From NCBI RefSeq assembly GCF_040054535.1, contig NC_090784.1:16308001-16372000 (forward strand): a stretch of 64,000 nt of DNA, given 5' to 3'. The position numbers and the translations under genes are program-made. This document shows, in pieces, positions 29,468 through 47,843 of the stretch. Within the stretch, counting starts at the first letter, position 1; each line of letters starts with the position of its first letter. Source of the DNA: Antennarius striatus. Taxonomy: Eukaryota > Chordata > Actinopteri > Lophiiformes > Antennariidae. The notes under the pieces were generated by a model that was given only the letters and a program-made list of their open reading frames with translations, had not been told where the DNA came from and searched no databases.

Positions 29468-31765
29468 CAGTTTCACAGCCACAGCAACAAAAATCCTACT
29501 TTCTGTGGTTTTTCAGTCCACCAAACCTCAGGTTGAATCCTTGAAACACCCCACTGATTCATTTTAAGGCTTTGTACTTTATTTTGGATCAGTCATATAT
29601 AATTGTTTCTTATGCAAGAATAGGACATTTTTGAATCTAATTATTAAATGTTTAAAAATTATATATTAGAAAGTTGATTATGATCCATTTAATAATGAAG
29701 ATGTTACTAGGAAAAACATTTACACAAAATGACTATGATATATGAATATTCAGTCCAGGTTGACAACAACCATTTTTTTAAAACACAGGTAAGGCTGCAC
29801 ATATCTTAGCATTTGAGACTGACAGAATGGATCCACATTAACTTTATTTGTTGCCTTTGATAAGCATCTCTATTGAATTTTTAAAAATAATTCTTCCAAT
29901 AACCAATCTGTTAGTCTGTTTTTTTGTGCCATATTCATTAAGGTTCTGACTGATCTAGGGACTGTTTCCTAACAACATGTTTTGAACTTTCAGTTTCAAT
30001 TTAGCGTTACACAGTTATGGGAAGAAGATGGGCTCGTACTCTACATGTCCTATTTCTAGTTGTTTTTTTTGTTTGTTTTTTTAGAAAAGTTGCCTGATTG
30101 TCACATTTTATTTTATTGCTTCTTTTAAAATTATTCAAAGTGTTATTCAAAGTGTCTATTTTAAACATGCTTGCGTGATTAAAAGAGACCCTGCATGTTT
30201 TAATGAAATTGGTAGAGTGGGTAATTTTTTCTTTAAATTTCTACCATACGATTACTGAACATGAGCAATGCTGTTTGATTGTTTATGTCCTGGTCAGTGG
30301 TATCACATTTATACCAGTTAACAAGGAACATTCTGCTGTAAAGTTATGTATTAGTATTTTATGAATTTAGATTTTTATTTTACTATAACTCTTTGCTTTT
30401 ACTCAAATAACATGCAAAAACAGGTTGTGTTTTAAATTTGATTATTCAAGTGATTGATCATTGTGTTACTTCATCAATGGAATACTTTATAAAACAGTAA
30501 GTCTTACAAAATGAGGAAATACCAAACACTTGAGCTTCACAGACAGAAATTGTAACATTTAATTATGGAATGTTTGGGTGGTTTTATTATGGAAGGAAAT
30601 GTTTTTTCAGAAGGTAGAAAGTTGTTGAGCGTTAAAAAATATTAATGAAAGATTTGTGCTCTATTGTTTTTAGACTTGATGTCTTCTTGATTGTTCTGAG
30701 TCAAATCTAAAGCTATACAACATCTTGGCCAGTGGGTTGTTGTTGAATTGTTAGTGATGAAACTCAGCAAAATCTTCAAGACAGATGCAAAAGCTGAGGC
30801 AGAGGTAAGATTTGGCTTTAAGGGGGAAATGTATTTTTGAAAGTGATGAAGAAAGTATAAGAGAAGTTGGTCAATGTCTGAGAAAGTGTAAACTAGGGTT
30901 CTTCAGAGTACAGTAGTATTTTGTGCTTGAAGTCTACAAATTATTTAATTAGGAAACTCTGTGCAAAGTGAAACGACTCATCTTCCCCATTACTTTTTAT
31001 ATATATGTGATCTTTTAGCACATTGAAAAATGAAGATATCACCCGAAATGTAAAGAAACAAATTCTCACAACCTTACACAACTCAGAGCTAATAGTGGTA
31101 GAGCTGATGCCTCTTCATGTTAGTAATTAGAGCTTAAAATGTGGGATTGTATGATTCACTGCTTTTAATAATGACATTTCACTTTGGTGGAATATTAGAA
31201 CTTTGTAGGAAAAGTAAATCCTATATACTGTACGTTTTCAATTTGAGCAGCAACCAAGAAGTATTATATGGTGGCATTAATTGGGGCAAGGAAACTGAAA
31301 ATGAAACTTATTAAAATACAAATGTTTGGTTATTTGACTGTACTGAAGAATTATGTGGTATATATATAAAACATGGATATGAGGTGTGTAATGTTTTAAG
31401 GAAAACTGGAATTTTTATATCAAACCCTATAAATAATATAAATATCCAACAAGAACGTTATTAAAACAATTTACAAAGTAAGTGTACAGAATATTGTACA
31501 TATGAGCTGATGCCTTAATAAAAGACACTTGGTTGCTGCAATAAAATTGGAACAATGTCAAAGTGAAACGAAATGAAATTTTGTTGTAACATCTCACACC
31601 AATTTGTTACTTGATTCTGTACAATACAAGAAACAACATAGTCTGTTGACAGAATTGCATTGACATGAAATCCTGTTGACTGCATATGATTAAATCTGCC
31701 CAGAAAATTCTTTGCCAGTACTGAATATTGCTTTATTGTGAAATAAAAGTCGTATGGATGAATCT
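29468..31765 (+). other. 3' UTR of the BAIAP2-like gene
   Basis: A long AT-rich stretch without exons, with AATAAA signals at about 31518-31523 and 31742-31747. The distal signal is followed by sequence with no further gene on this strand before ndufa3. Confidence 0.5.
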
Positions 31766-32367
31766 TTCTGTTGCTACTCTTTCATCTTTAAAATCATCTT
31801 GTGCTTTTTATGTTTAATTGTGCATTTGCATCATAATTCCAAGATTCCAGAAATCCCAGGTATGTTGTCTGTGGAATGCAGTATACATGAACTGAGACAA
31901 ACACAGATGTTAACATGCATGACATGCCTCCACTTAATTGTTCTCCCAGTTCTCTTCCTCATTCATGTGGAATAATGCAGGCATGAAACAAGGATTTATT
32001 TTGAATATGGCATAAATCTTATTTCAGGCTTGTCAATTTAAGCCTCCTCTGCAGTATCAGGATTGAATTGAAGCAGTTTCATGACTTGCTATGGAAACTC
32101 AACATAACAAACGGAGTTATGTTGTCTGGCATAAAATGTTTTTTTCTGTTGTAACACTTTAAGATGACTAAAGCACTTAACAGAGAAAATATTCCATTTT
32201 ATATGTTGATCCATTCAGTCAATTAGACTAAAATGTGTTCAAAAACCAAGAAATATAGCAAAAAAGTATGATTTAATACACAATCTTTATTGTAAGACAG
32301 GTGGAATATATATGCAGACACTTATGAACAAGAGAACAACAGAAGCATTGGTTGTGAGATTTTGAAG

Positions 32368-33443
32368 CTATAGATCTTTCAACCAATCCAAGTTGCGTCC
32401 CTTTGGTTCACAAGGATGGGCAGGAACATCAGGCATGTTTCCATCATCCCGCACAGGAACTGCATTGGGAAAGAAAATACAAAAGCTTTAATACTTATTC
32501 GCATTAAAATGATGGCTGAAGCAACTACTTGAAGCAAAAGTGATCAGTGATGATGAAACACAAATTCCTGTACAATGATCAGCAACGATGTTTACCTGGA
32601 TAGCTGCGTGGGACAATTTCAACGAGCATTGTTGTATACTTTGTGTAGGGACTGACAAATGGCGCTATCAAAGCTGAGAACAAAAAATATTATTAAGTTT
32701 GAGGCAACAGAAAAATTACATTTGACTACATATAACAGGAATTCACCTGCGCAAGCGGATAAAGCAGGTTGAGAAATTTAATGAATGATCTAATTCAGTT
32801 GCATTATTTCCCAGCTTTACCAAACGTTTTAGGTGCAACAGATCTCTTCTTCTGTATTATATTCCATCTACAATAAAATACTCTGTTTTAAGTAATAACA
32901 TCTGCTCAGGTATGTCTCATTCTGACTGAGTTTCAAAAATATATGTTTCAAAACCCTTAAATGCTGTCAACTAATACTGCATTCTAAGTAATAAAATATT
33001 AATTTATTTAAATTAGACTGAACTTTGCACAGCTAATGTGTAATGCCAGTGTAATTTTAATATGTGTGTGTGTGTTTATATAATAGTGCATATGGTTTCC
33101 TCACCCATCACCCCAATGGCACAGGACACCAGGATTACAGGCTCCTTATCCCACGTATTCTTCAAGAACGCTGCGATCTCTGCAGACAAAACATTGCAAG
33201 TTAAAGCCTTCCAAATCTAAGTCAACCCGCAGTAAGCTAACGTTAGCCACCGTTAGCGACATATTCAAGGTCACGTTTTATGCTTTATTACGAACGGATA
33301 GAACTGTCTTGAAGAAAACGTAAGATTATTTTATCTTAAATTTGAACGCGTAATGCATAATTCATAGTATTTGAAGTTCTTATTCAAGATTATTTGACAA
33401 GATACATGCACAAGAAAATAGAAAGAGTACACATACTCGCCAT
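32368..33443 (-). CDS. ndufa3: NADH dehydrogenase (complex I) accessory subunit A3
   Basis: Minus-strand exons are 33443-33437, 33179-33105, 32673-32596 and 32459-32368, giving 83 residues (the human protein has 84). The first exon holds only seven coding bases (Met-Ala plus one base). The protein reads [20 protein letters not shown], which spans the single membrane segment, then [13 protein letters not shown], then [16 protein letters not shown] and the end NLDWLKDL, closely following mammalian NDUFA3. It is a supernumerary one-pass inner-membrane subunit of mitochondrial complex I. A poly(A) signal lies at 32286-32291 (reverse). It is arranged head to head with tfpt, with about 170 bases between the ndufa3 start codon and the tfpt first-exon donor. 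Confidence 0.93.
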
Positions 33444-33612
33444 GTTGACGTATGTAGTTTTAGCCTAGCTGGTGATCATGGGAAATGAAGTTCTTACGTA
33501 CTACGTATATCTTTTGCGCCCGTCGCATATAAACGTCACCTCTGCGACAAACGTGAAGGGGAACTCGCAGTAGCTCGGGTCCAGGTCTCGTCTCAACCAA
33601 AAAGGACGTGCA
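33444..33612. promoter_or_regulatory. Bidirectional ndufa3/tfpt promoter with first non-coding tfpt exon
   Basis: The interval between two divergent genes contains GATCATGGGAAATGAAGTTC, whose reverse complement resembles the ZNF143/SBS motif (ACTACAATTCCCA type). It also has CRE-like TGACGTATG near 33446 and AACGTCACC near 33532. The tfpt non-coding exon ends at ACGTGCAG|GTAGGAT (donor about 33613). There is no clear TATA box that would favour one direction. Shared regulation is inferred. Confidence 0.55.
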
Positions 33613-34113
33613 GGTAGGATAAAGAATGTCGCTCGTAAACACTCTTCGTTCATTAACATAGACTTTAAAGGTTACACGGTCGTTTCAGTGGAGTTTTCTG
33701 TTACTGCTGTTTTTGTGTACATTTTTTTCGTACAGACACCAGTACTGTTATTTACTCAATAAAATATCGTTAACTAGGTGCTATAGACTATATAGTATCA
33801 TTACTGTAAGTAATCTAATTTCAATGTAAGCGCGCCACGACGTTACACACAATTATTATTCCCTCTTTTTCCTTAACCTTGCACTATTCTGCCTATTCTG
33901 ATACAGTATCAGAGAGAGGGTTTCATTGCGGCTTTCCATACGGTTTATATTTGCGTCATGAATTGCTTGAAATTTCAAAATTGATAAAGAGTGTTCAGTT
34001 AAATGACAGAGGTACCGCTAATATCGGACCTGCACATATTGTATATGCGTAAATAACTATGTATTTATACAATTTTCACAAATTAAAAGCACTGATTAGT
34101 TTGTGACCTCCAG

Positions 34114-36190
34114 ATGATGGAGGATTTCTCCGGTTTGGCTTTGCCTCCTCTGTTTGGAGGACACATCCTGGAAGCAGAACTGGAACCTGGTGGGGTTGAG
34201 CTCGGGCCAGGAGAGGTAACATCAATGATCAGATTCTGGAGTTAATAGTGTTGATATCACTAAACTGAGAACACTGAAAAGTAATGGCCATGTCTGTCTT
34301 CATACTCATTGCACCAGTCATTAATTAATTAATAGCACACACACAGACGGCTCAATACAAGAAAGAAACAAGTTTTTTTTTCCCCAGGTGGAGCTAGGCC
34401 CCGGAAGTAATGAGTTACTAGAGAGCTCGGCACAAGAGGATGAAGAGAAAAGAGCTCTTGTTAAAAGTAAATATCTGGCTCTGAGCAGGAGATGTAAAGA
34501 AATCGAACAGGTATGTACAAAATAGTTTGTGAATGTCTAAATGTGGGTTATTTTGCACACACCTTCTGCAATATGTTTAATTGCTAATTTTTTGCATGAT
34601 TTCTAAAAACTTACGTGTTTTTTAAGAAATTAAATAAATTTCTTATGTACGGTTGCTCATATCAGTTGGACCTGAAGAGATTTCTTTTGCTAAATAGCTT
34701 TTGAATTTTTTTTAAATTTTGATTGAAGTTATTATGTTTCCTGAATATTTTTTTTTGTCAACTTTTGTCCTTCATTGTTGTAATTGACATATAACTATGT
34801 ATACTGGTAATACTACCGAGTGTGATGATGTATCTGTCATTACTTCCTTCATCTTACCCTATAATTAACTCCAAATATATTGTTTATAGGTGAATCAGAA
34901 GATTCTTGGTCGCCTTCATCAAGTACGCAGAATTACAAGGCGCTTAAAAAAAGAAAGACGGTGCAGTAAATCAGTTTTCTTAAAATTTCCTGAGACATTT
35001 CCCACTTGATGGCCCATCTGAACATTATGCTCATCTTACAGGTTTCTCATGAGGACTCTTGATGCTCATGGCGATGACTACAGAAATGCCCACCTCACGA
35101 TACTGCTAGAGGTGAGAATAGGATTGGCAGATGACTATGTTTGATGAGTTTTAAAGGAGAAAATAATTTAAGTATAAGCACAGTGTTTAACGACAGTCCT
35201 GGATCAGTTTTTGTCTTGTCTTTTCTGTTATGGTATTAATAGTGGGGTGGAAGAAATGTTTTCTGCAGCAATATCTACACTGGGATTTTTTAAATGATAT
35301 TCAAATGTTAGCATTGTCTATTTACATGAATGGGCCCAACTGAAAATAGAGCCACAGGTGAAGAAGCGTGTACAGGCAGGATGGAACAGGTGGAGAAAAG
35401 TGTCAGGTGTGATGTGTGATAGAAGAGTTTCAGCTAAAATGAAAGGAAAGGTGTACAAAACTGTGGTGAGACCAGCAATGTTGCTTGGTCTAGAGACAGT
35501 GTCACTGAGGAAAAGACAGGAGACAGAGCTGGAGGTACCAGAGATGAAGATGCTGAGGTTCTCTCTGGGAGTGACCAGGAAGGATAGGATCAGGAATGAG
35601 TACATCAGAGGGACAGCACATGTTAGAGGTTTTGGAGATAAAGTCAGAGAAGACAGACTGAGATGGTTTGGACATGTCCAGAGGAGAGATAGTGAATATA
35701 TTGGTAGAAGGATGCTGAGTTTCGAACTGCCAGGCAGGAGGCCTAGAGGAAGACCAAAGAGGAGGTTTATGGATGTAGTTAAAGAGGACATGAGGGTAGT
35801 TGGTGTGAGAGAAGAGGATGCAGAAGACGGGGTTAGATGGAGGCAACTTATTTGCTGTGGCGACCCCTGAAGGGAAAAGCCGAAAGGAGGAAAAGAAGAA
35901 TACCTGTAATGTATTTTATTGTCCTAATTCTGAAAAAGTTGGGACATTTTTTACAATGTAAAATATGATGGTTGGCTCATTCTGCATAACTGGTATTTGT
36001 ATTAAAAACAGTACAACAACAATAATGTTTTATTATTGTTAATAACACAGGGCCTTTTATTTCAATTAGAAAGTAAGGTTGATTTTAATTTTAAAAAAAA
36101 TTTAATTAACTGTATTAATCCACGAAGGGAAATTGAGACTCTACTCTGCTCACAGGTTAGTTACATGCGTCGATATAGTGTGTACAGGCC

Positions 36191-36245
<55 letters not shown>

Positions 36246-37148
36246 CCTGTGGGCATGCAGGTGAGGTGGAGGTAGAGTGACAGGCAGCTCTTTTGTGATG
36301 TGGCTCCAATGAGCAACTTGTAAAAGGGACGGCGCCTTGGTAGTGCTCTGGAGGTGAGCTGACACCTCCCACTGTCAGCTCACACTCGGGGTGTTTTTGG
36401 GCGGGAGCGGGAATCGAACCGCCGATCTTGGAACATTGGAAAATTCGGTGAAAGGATGGACCTCTGTACGGACTAGCCTCCCTTAAATTAATGCAGTTGA
36501 TGTAAGTTCTCTACTGAGTGTCATTCTAGTGATAGTATTTGAGTTCCGGTGACTAGAACCAAACACTGTATGCACAGTCTGGAGTATTGGGTCCTTTGAT
36601 GGTCCCAGATAAGATGCTTTTCCTCTCATAATGTGTTTGATCAATCAAAACAAATAAATATACGGGAACACCTTCTGCCTTTTAAATGTGTAATTGGTTT
36701 TTGTTTGAGGATGAGCCCGGAGTCCTTTTAGATTCTGCCGGTGGAGTGGAGGATGACCAGCTCAATGGCTTGTCTGGTTCTACTTCGTCTACAGCTTTGA
36801 ATCTTGCTTCTGGACCAAAGAAAAGGAGGCACCGAATTCCACGGCAAGAAAAAGATAAAGACCAAATGGTACTACTAGAACTGTTGTATCTGCTAAAGTA
36901 TTAATATACTTTACATTTATTTATACATTAAGAACTTTCTTACAATCTGTGTCTTGTCATGTGTATACTTGTGGATGTAGATGCTGTATGTCTTCTTTAC
37001 GTCAACATTCAGACATCTATCTTGGCATAATAATCGATTTTGTGTTGATCTGAGTTTCTGTTTCTTTTCTCAGACAGAAGCAGACATTTCAGTGTTGGCA
37101 GAGACACAGTTTGGAGAAATGCCCAGCCCAACTTCTCTGTCCCACTGA
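34114..37148 (+). CDS. tfpt: TCF3 fusion partner homolog, INO80 complex subunit
   Basis: Exons are 34114-34215, 34388-34510, 34890-34960, 35042-35111, 36710-36868 and 37074-37148, giving 199 residues. ATG 34114 directly follows a splice acceptor. The N terminus contains LALPPLFGGHILEAELE, as in mammalian TFPT. The conserved coiled-coil core reads KYLALSRRCKEIEQVNQKIL, RLHQVRRITRRLKKERR and FLMRTLDAHGDDYRNAHLTI. A basic KKRRHRIPR patch (nuclear-localisation-like) precedes an acidic end. TFPT is a metazoan-specific subunit of the INO80 chromatin remodeller. The donor after the third coding exon is GTGCAG, a weak match to consensus. Intron 5 has been enlarged by a LINE fragment and a SINE. It is shorter than the human protein (about 250 residues). 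Confidence 0.92.
35355..35905 (+). mobile_element. 5'-truncated non-LTR retrotransposon fragment (family D, copy 1)
   Basis: A 170-residue frame encodes the end of a LINE protein: WNRWRKVSGVMCDRR, YKTVVRPAMLLGLETVSLRK, RLRWFGHVQRRDSEYIGRRM, LPGRRPRGRPKRRFMDVV, then WRQLICCGDP and stop. The following GGGAAAAGCCGAAAGGAGGA tail is characteristic. Catalytic reverse-transcriptase motifs are absent because of 5' truncation. It sits in tfpt intron 5 in the gene's orientation. Confidence 0.85.
36190..36478 (-). mobile_element. tRNA-derived SINE with (TG)n tail
   Basis: On the minus strand, GGCGGTTCGATTCCCGC is a good RNA polymerase III B box. The body contains GTGTGAGCTGACAGTGGGAG and CACTACCAAGGCGCCGTCCC, and the element ends in a CA/TG tract (plus-strand AC repeat at 36195-36243). 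The overall arrangement fits a teleost SINE inserted in tfpt intron 5. Confidence 0.65.
36195..36243. repeat. (AC)n microsatellite
   Basis: About 24 dinucleotide units at the tail end of the SINE. Confidence 0.97.
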
Positions 37149-37720
37149 TAGTTACACTTCCCTGGATGTTATTATAAAAGAGCACCCTGTTACTATTCAG
37201 TAGACTTTTTTGAAGTTTGTTTTTTTTTGTAACTGGTTTCTAGCTTTGATTCTACATTGTGAGCAACATGTAGAAATTAATATCTTGTTTTAGCATTGAT
37301 GTTGTATTTGATATTTTTCTCAACATATTTTGTACTAAAGGTTTATAACAACCCATAACGATTGCAAACTGTGCACAATGTGCACCATGACAGACTTATC
37401 TGGTAAATATCTGACATCCAGGTGCATTTATCGTGGTCTTTCACAATACATTCCTGGATACTATCAGTGATTTCATAGTTTTTTGTTTTATTATACTAAA
37501 TGGACTTTTTAAATTGTATCATAGAGCACTATTTATGTTTTTTTTTTAAATTTAAGAGTTTATATGCTAATTCTTGTCAATCTAAAAAACATTTCATGGC
37601 TGATGTGTGCTCAACAGCATCAAAGATTTAAACGATCTCAGCTGATCTCTTGTTTTACTGTATTTTCTGTACAAAATTTAGAAATGTTTCAGGTTCATAC
37701 AAATAAAAGTATGCGTTTTT
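37149..37720 (+). other. tfpt: 3' UTR of tfpt
   Basis: AT-rich non-coding sequence after the stop, ending near an AATAAA at 37702-37707. Confidence 0.55.
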
Positions 37721-37859
37721 ATAATATATTTTAGAGAGTAATAAATTTCAACAACTTCATTTGTTGTTAGCATGAATGAAAAATCTTACTCATACAGTAA
37801 AATCAGGGGTTACTGGAGTATCGACATGTTTCAGAGGAAATATTGTGAATGTCCTTTTC

Positions 37860-38100
37860 TCTGTTCTGTCCAACGGAAGTTACCCAGTGACGGACCTGGA
37901 TTCTGACCAATCACATCTGGTATATTAGATTTAAGGCGGGGCTCCAACGCGGAGGTGGGATTTTAGCTACCGTCCATCTTCAGCTACATTACATTGAACG
38001 AGCTTGTCGAAAAGAAAATATAATTTGGAAGTAAAGAAGACTTTCTGGAGTTAGTTTTGGCTGTATTTGAAAAAAAGACAAACGAAAGCCCATACCCTAG
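37860..38100 (+). promoter_or_regulatory. cnot3: cnot3 promoter region and first non-coding exon
   Basis: A locally G/C-richer stretch with GACCAATCAC (CCAAT box near 37907) and no TATA box. It is followed by an exon ending at CATACCCTAG|GTAAATG (donor about 38101). The next acceptor, TTCTGACAG ending at 38732, leads into the exon with the start codon. The start site is not determined. Confidence 0.45.
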
Positions 38101-38755
38101 GTAAATGTCTGAAATAAGTACAAATTTATATGGTCGAGTGACCCAGTTTCCCTTTTCCTAAATTTGACTAGCTAAGCTGCTAGCTAGCATTTATGCATAG
38201 CTAGCCAGGCAGTTAGCTGTGTTAGCTTGCAGGTTTACGATAAGAACGACTTTAGTATATTTTTGCTTTCAAAATGCAAAACTGTCATATGAAATATTAA
38301 ATGGACCCCGAGATATCGATGTATGAATATGACACACATAAAGGAATATGCTATGCGGTGCTTGTTTTGAAGCGACTCAGTTGTTATCCGAACGAGGTAA
38401 ACGAGCTAAGAAACTAGCTTGTATTTAACGATAGCAGGCTAGGTGGCTAATTTTAGCTGACATTCATGTCAGTCATTGGAAACAAGCAAGATCAAATGCG
38501 TTCATAAAAGTAAAACAATTGGCAGAGGATAATGCAAACGTTATGCATTGAAATGCCCTTATTTATTTGCGGGGAAGACAATTGTAAAGGGAACGTTATG
38601 TGGCTAGGTTGTTGGAAGTTGACGTTAGTCCCACTCTGAGGAAACTCGTGTACTGATTGCCCTGAGGGGAAGATATTCCGTGTTGCTTGAAATAATGAAT
38701 GTTTTTTCTGTTCGAAGCTAACGTTCTGACAGACGGAATGTGGACACTGTCGTAG

Positions 38756-45840
<7,085 letters not shown>

Positions 45841-46655
45841 TGGACAGGGATGTGAAAGGACAGAGAGGGACAAAACGTGCTGCTGTTGACATTCCGAGAC
45901 TGAACTTCAAACTGTGGATAGAGATTGTGATGTGTAGTAGAAACTCTCCTAAAATGGAGACTGGTGTCCGTATAGGTTGCATCTCAGTATGAAGCCTTTG
46001 TTACTCATGCAGTGCTATGCTTTTGACAAAAAGGCCCCATGGGCCTGATCAAAGGCATCGCACTGCATGAGCTAGGAGGGCTGTCATTGGAGATCTGCGT
46101 TTGTGCCTGTCTGTGTGCACACTCAGTATGTGGCATTAGGAAAGCCTACCCCATGCATGTTTCTCATGTTTTGTTTTCGTTTTCTGTTTCAACAAAAGTC
46201 TCTGTACCACCTGCCCGACATGAGCCTGGAAGCCTTTGACTTGACACAAAACTACTTGGATTTGATTTTTGCATTAACTGCCCTTCTTGTATTTACTGTA
46301 ATTTGGTGGTTTAGAATGGGGAGGTACAGTGGACATATAGTCATGGTGTGTAGGACTGGCTTCTCTTAAAACCCAACGATGCCTGTTGAATATGGTCACT
46401 ATTAGAGGTAGTGAGTGTTTATCAATAATTTTATTGATATTGTCTCAGTCAATTAAAACACTGATTGAGAGTGACCACAGGGCCTCTCCTTGTGACAGGG
46501 AAAGAGTCCTTATTGGACAAGGATTAAATTGCTATGCAATTGAACTGGTCTCTGACTCCCTCTCTTTACAAATAAAATGTTTTTAAGTTAACCTGTCAAT
46601 GAAAATGCATTATTATGGCACATTCATGTTTGTGACAAATTAATAAACTTGTAAA
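45841..46655 (+). other. cnot3: 3' UTR of cnot3
   Basis: Non-coding sequence after the stop with AATAAA at 46571-46576 and 46642-46647; either could be used. Confidence 0.55.
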
Positions 46656-47690
46656 ATAAATAGTACAATTAGGGTTTGAGACATTAATCTACTTGTTTGG
46701 TTCTTATGTTACTGAGGAATTGACATTCTTGATGCAGGTCACACTAAGCATGGTGAATGTACCTGAACCCAGATCACTTCTTGATTACTCTCACATACAC
46801 AGATAGTATTAGATAATGAACCTGATTTGAAACTACTCCCCACCTTATGTTATATTACTCTATTGATGTTATGTCATCCTAAAATCCACTGTTTAATTTA
46901 CCACCTGATATTTGGAGTAGAAACCCTTTACAGTGAATGTGCACTGATGAACTGTTTACATGTAGAGTGAAAATACATCCTAAAATACTGGTGGTAAATT
47001 CAATTCATGGGATGAGTGAAAAATATTTCATCTGTTGTGGTTGTTTGTGTTATAATGCTGAAGAACAATGACATTGAAGCTGGTTCTCTGATGTGGGACA
47101 GATCAGTTTTTCCTGGTATTTTGAATGGGGGGTGAAACACCGAAGCAGATTTTTCCATTTGAACAACCATGAAACCTTCAGATCTGTTTTTTTTTAACTT
47201 TCTGTGTGTGCTAAGAGTTCAGGCTTCTTGGGGAGGGAGAGGAGGGTCTTCAGGACATGAAGAGGAAGGAAAACAGCAAAGTAATCAGATTTGCCTTTTA
47301 CAGATTCTATTTTTTGGGGCTTTTAAGAAAGGTCAGTTAAGTTGCTAAAATGTGAATTTCAAGACGTATTTACTATTATCACAATTCTGCATGGGAGAAG
47401 TTAATGGGGTTATAACAGGATTGTAAATTTTAAATAAATACTTTTAAGAAATTAAAAGTCAGTGTGTGGTGTACAGTCCTGTCAGTTCTGCAGGGGAATA
47501 TGGATTCAAATATCTACTAATTTTAGATGATTGTTTTTTTCTTTCAAAGCATCACCAACAGATCATAGTATCATGAAGGTGGCTTCAGTCTAGCTTGACT
47601 TAATTCATGCATTTACCAGTATGTCACAACATGCCTGAAGCAAACTTGCTTCATACCTAGTGAACATTTTGTTCTTTTATAAGACAAAAT
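46656..47690. other. Spacer between convergent cnot3 and prpf31
   Basis: AT-rich. No exon, RNA gene or repeat was recognised. Confidence 0.4.
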
Positions 47691-47712
47691 GACACTTTTA
47701 GAAATTTTCTCA

Positions 47713-47843
47713 TTTTATTGGTGTGAAAAACCAAAATTAAAAGTAACAAAATACAGGGTCAAAAACTATGCAAGTAATTTGGAAAGGTACTGGCACTGCA
47801 TTTTTAATGCAACTGTCCATGTGTGGGATGATGATGTACGACT
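47713..47843 (-). other. prpf31: Short 3' UTR of prpf31
   Basis: An AATAAA on the minus strand (plus-strand TTTATT at 47714-47719) lies about 125 bases after the stop codon. Confidence 0.6.

Noticed and set aside
35318-35846. Minus-strand frames of 114-157 residues opposite the LINE fragment
   Set aside because: The plus strand carries the recognisable retrotransposon protein; the antisense frames are shadows.
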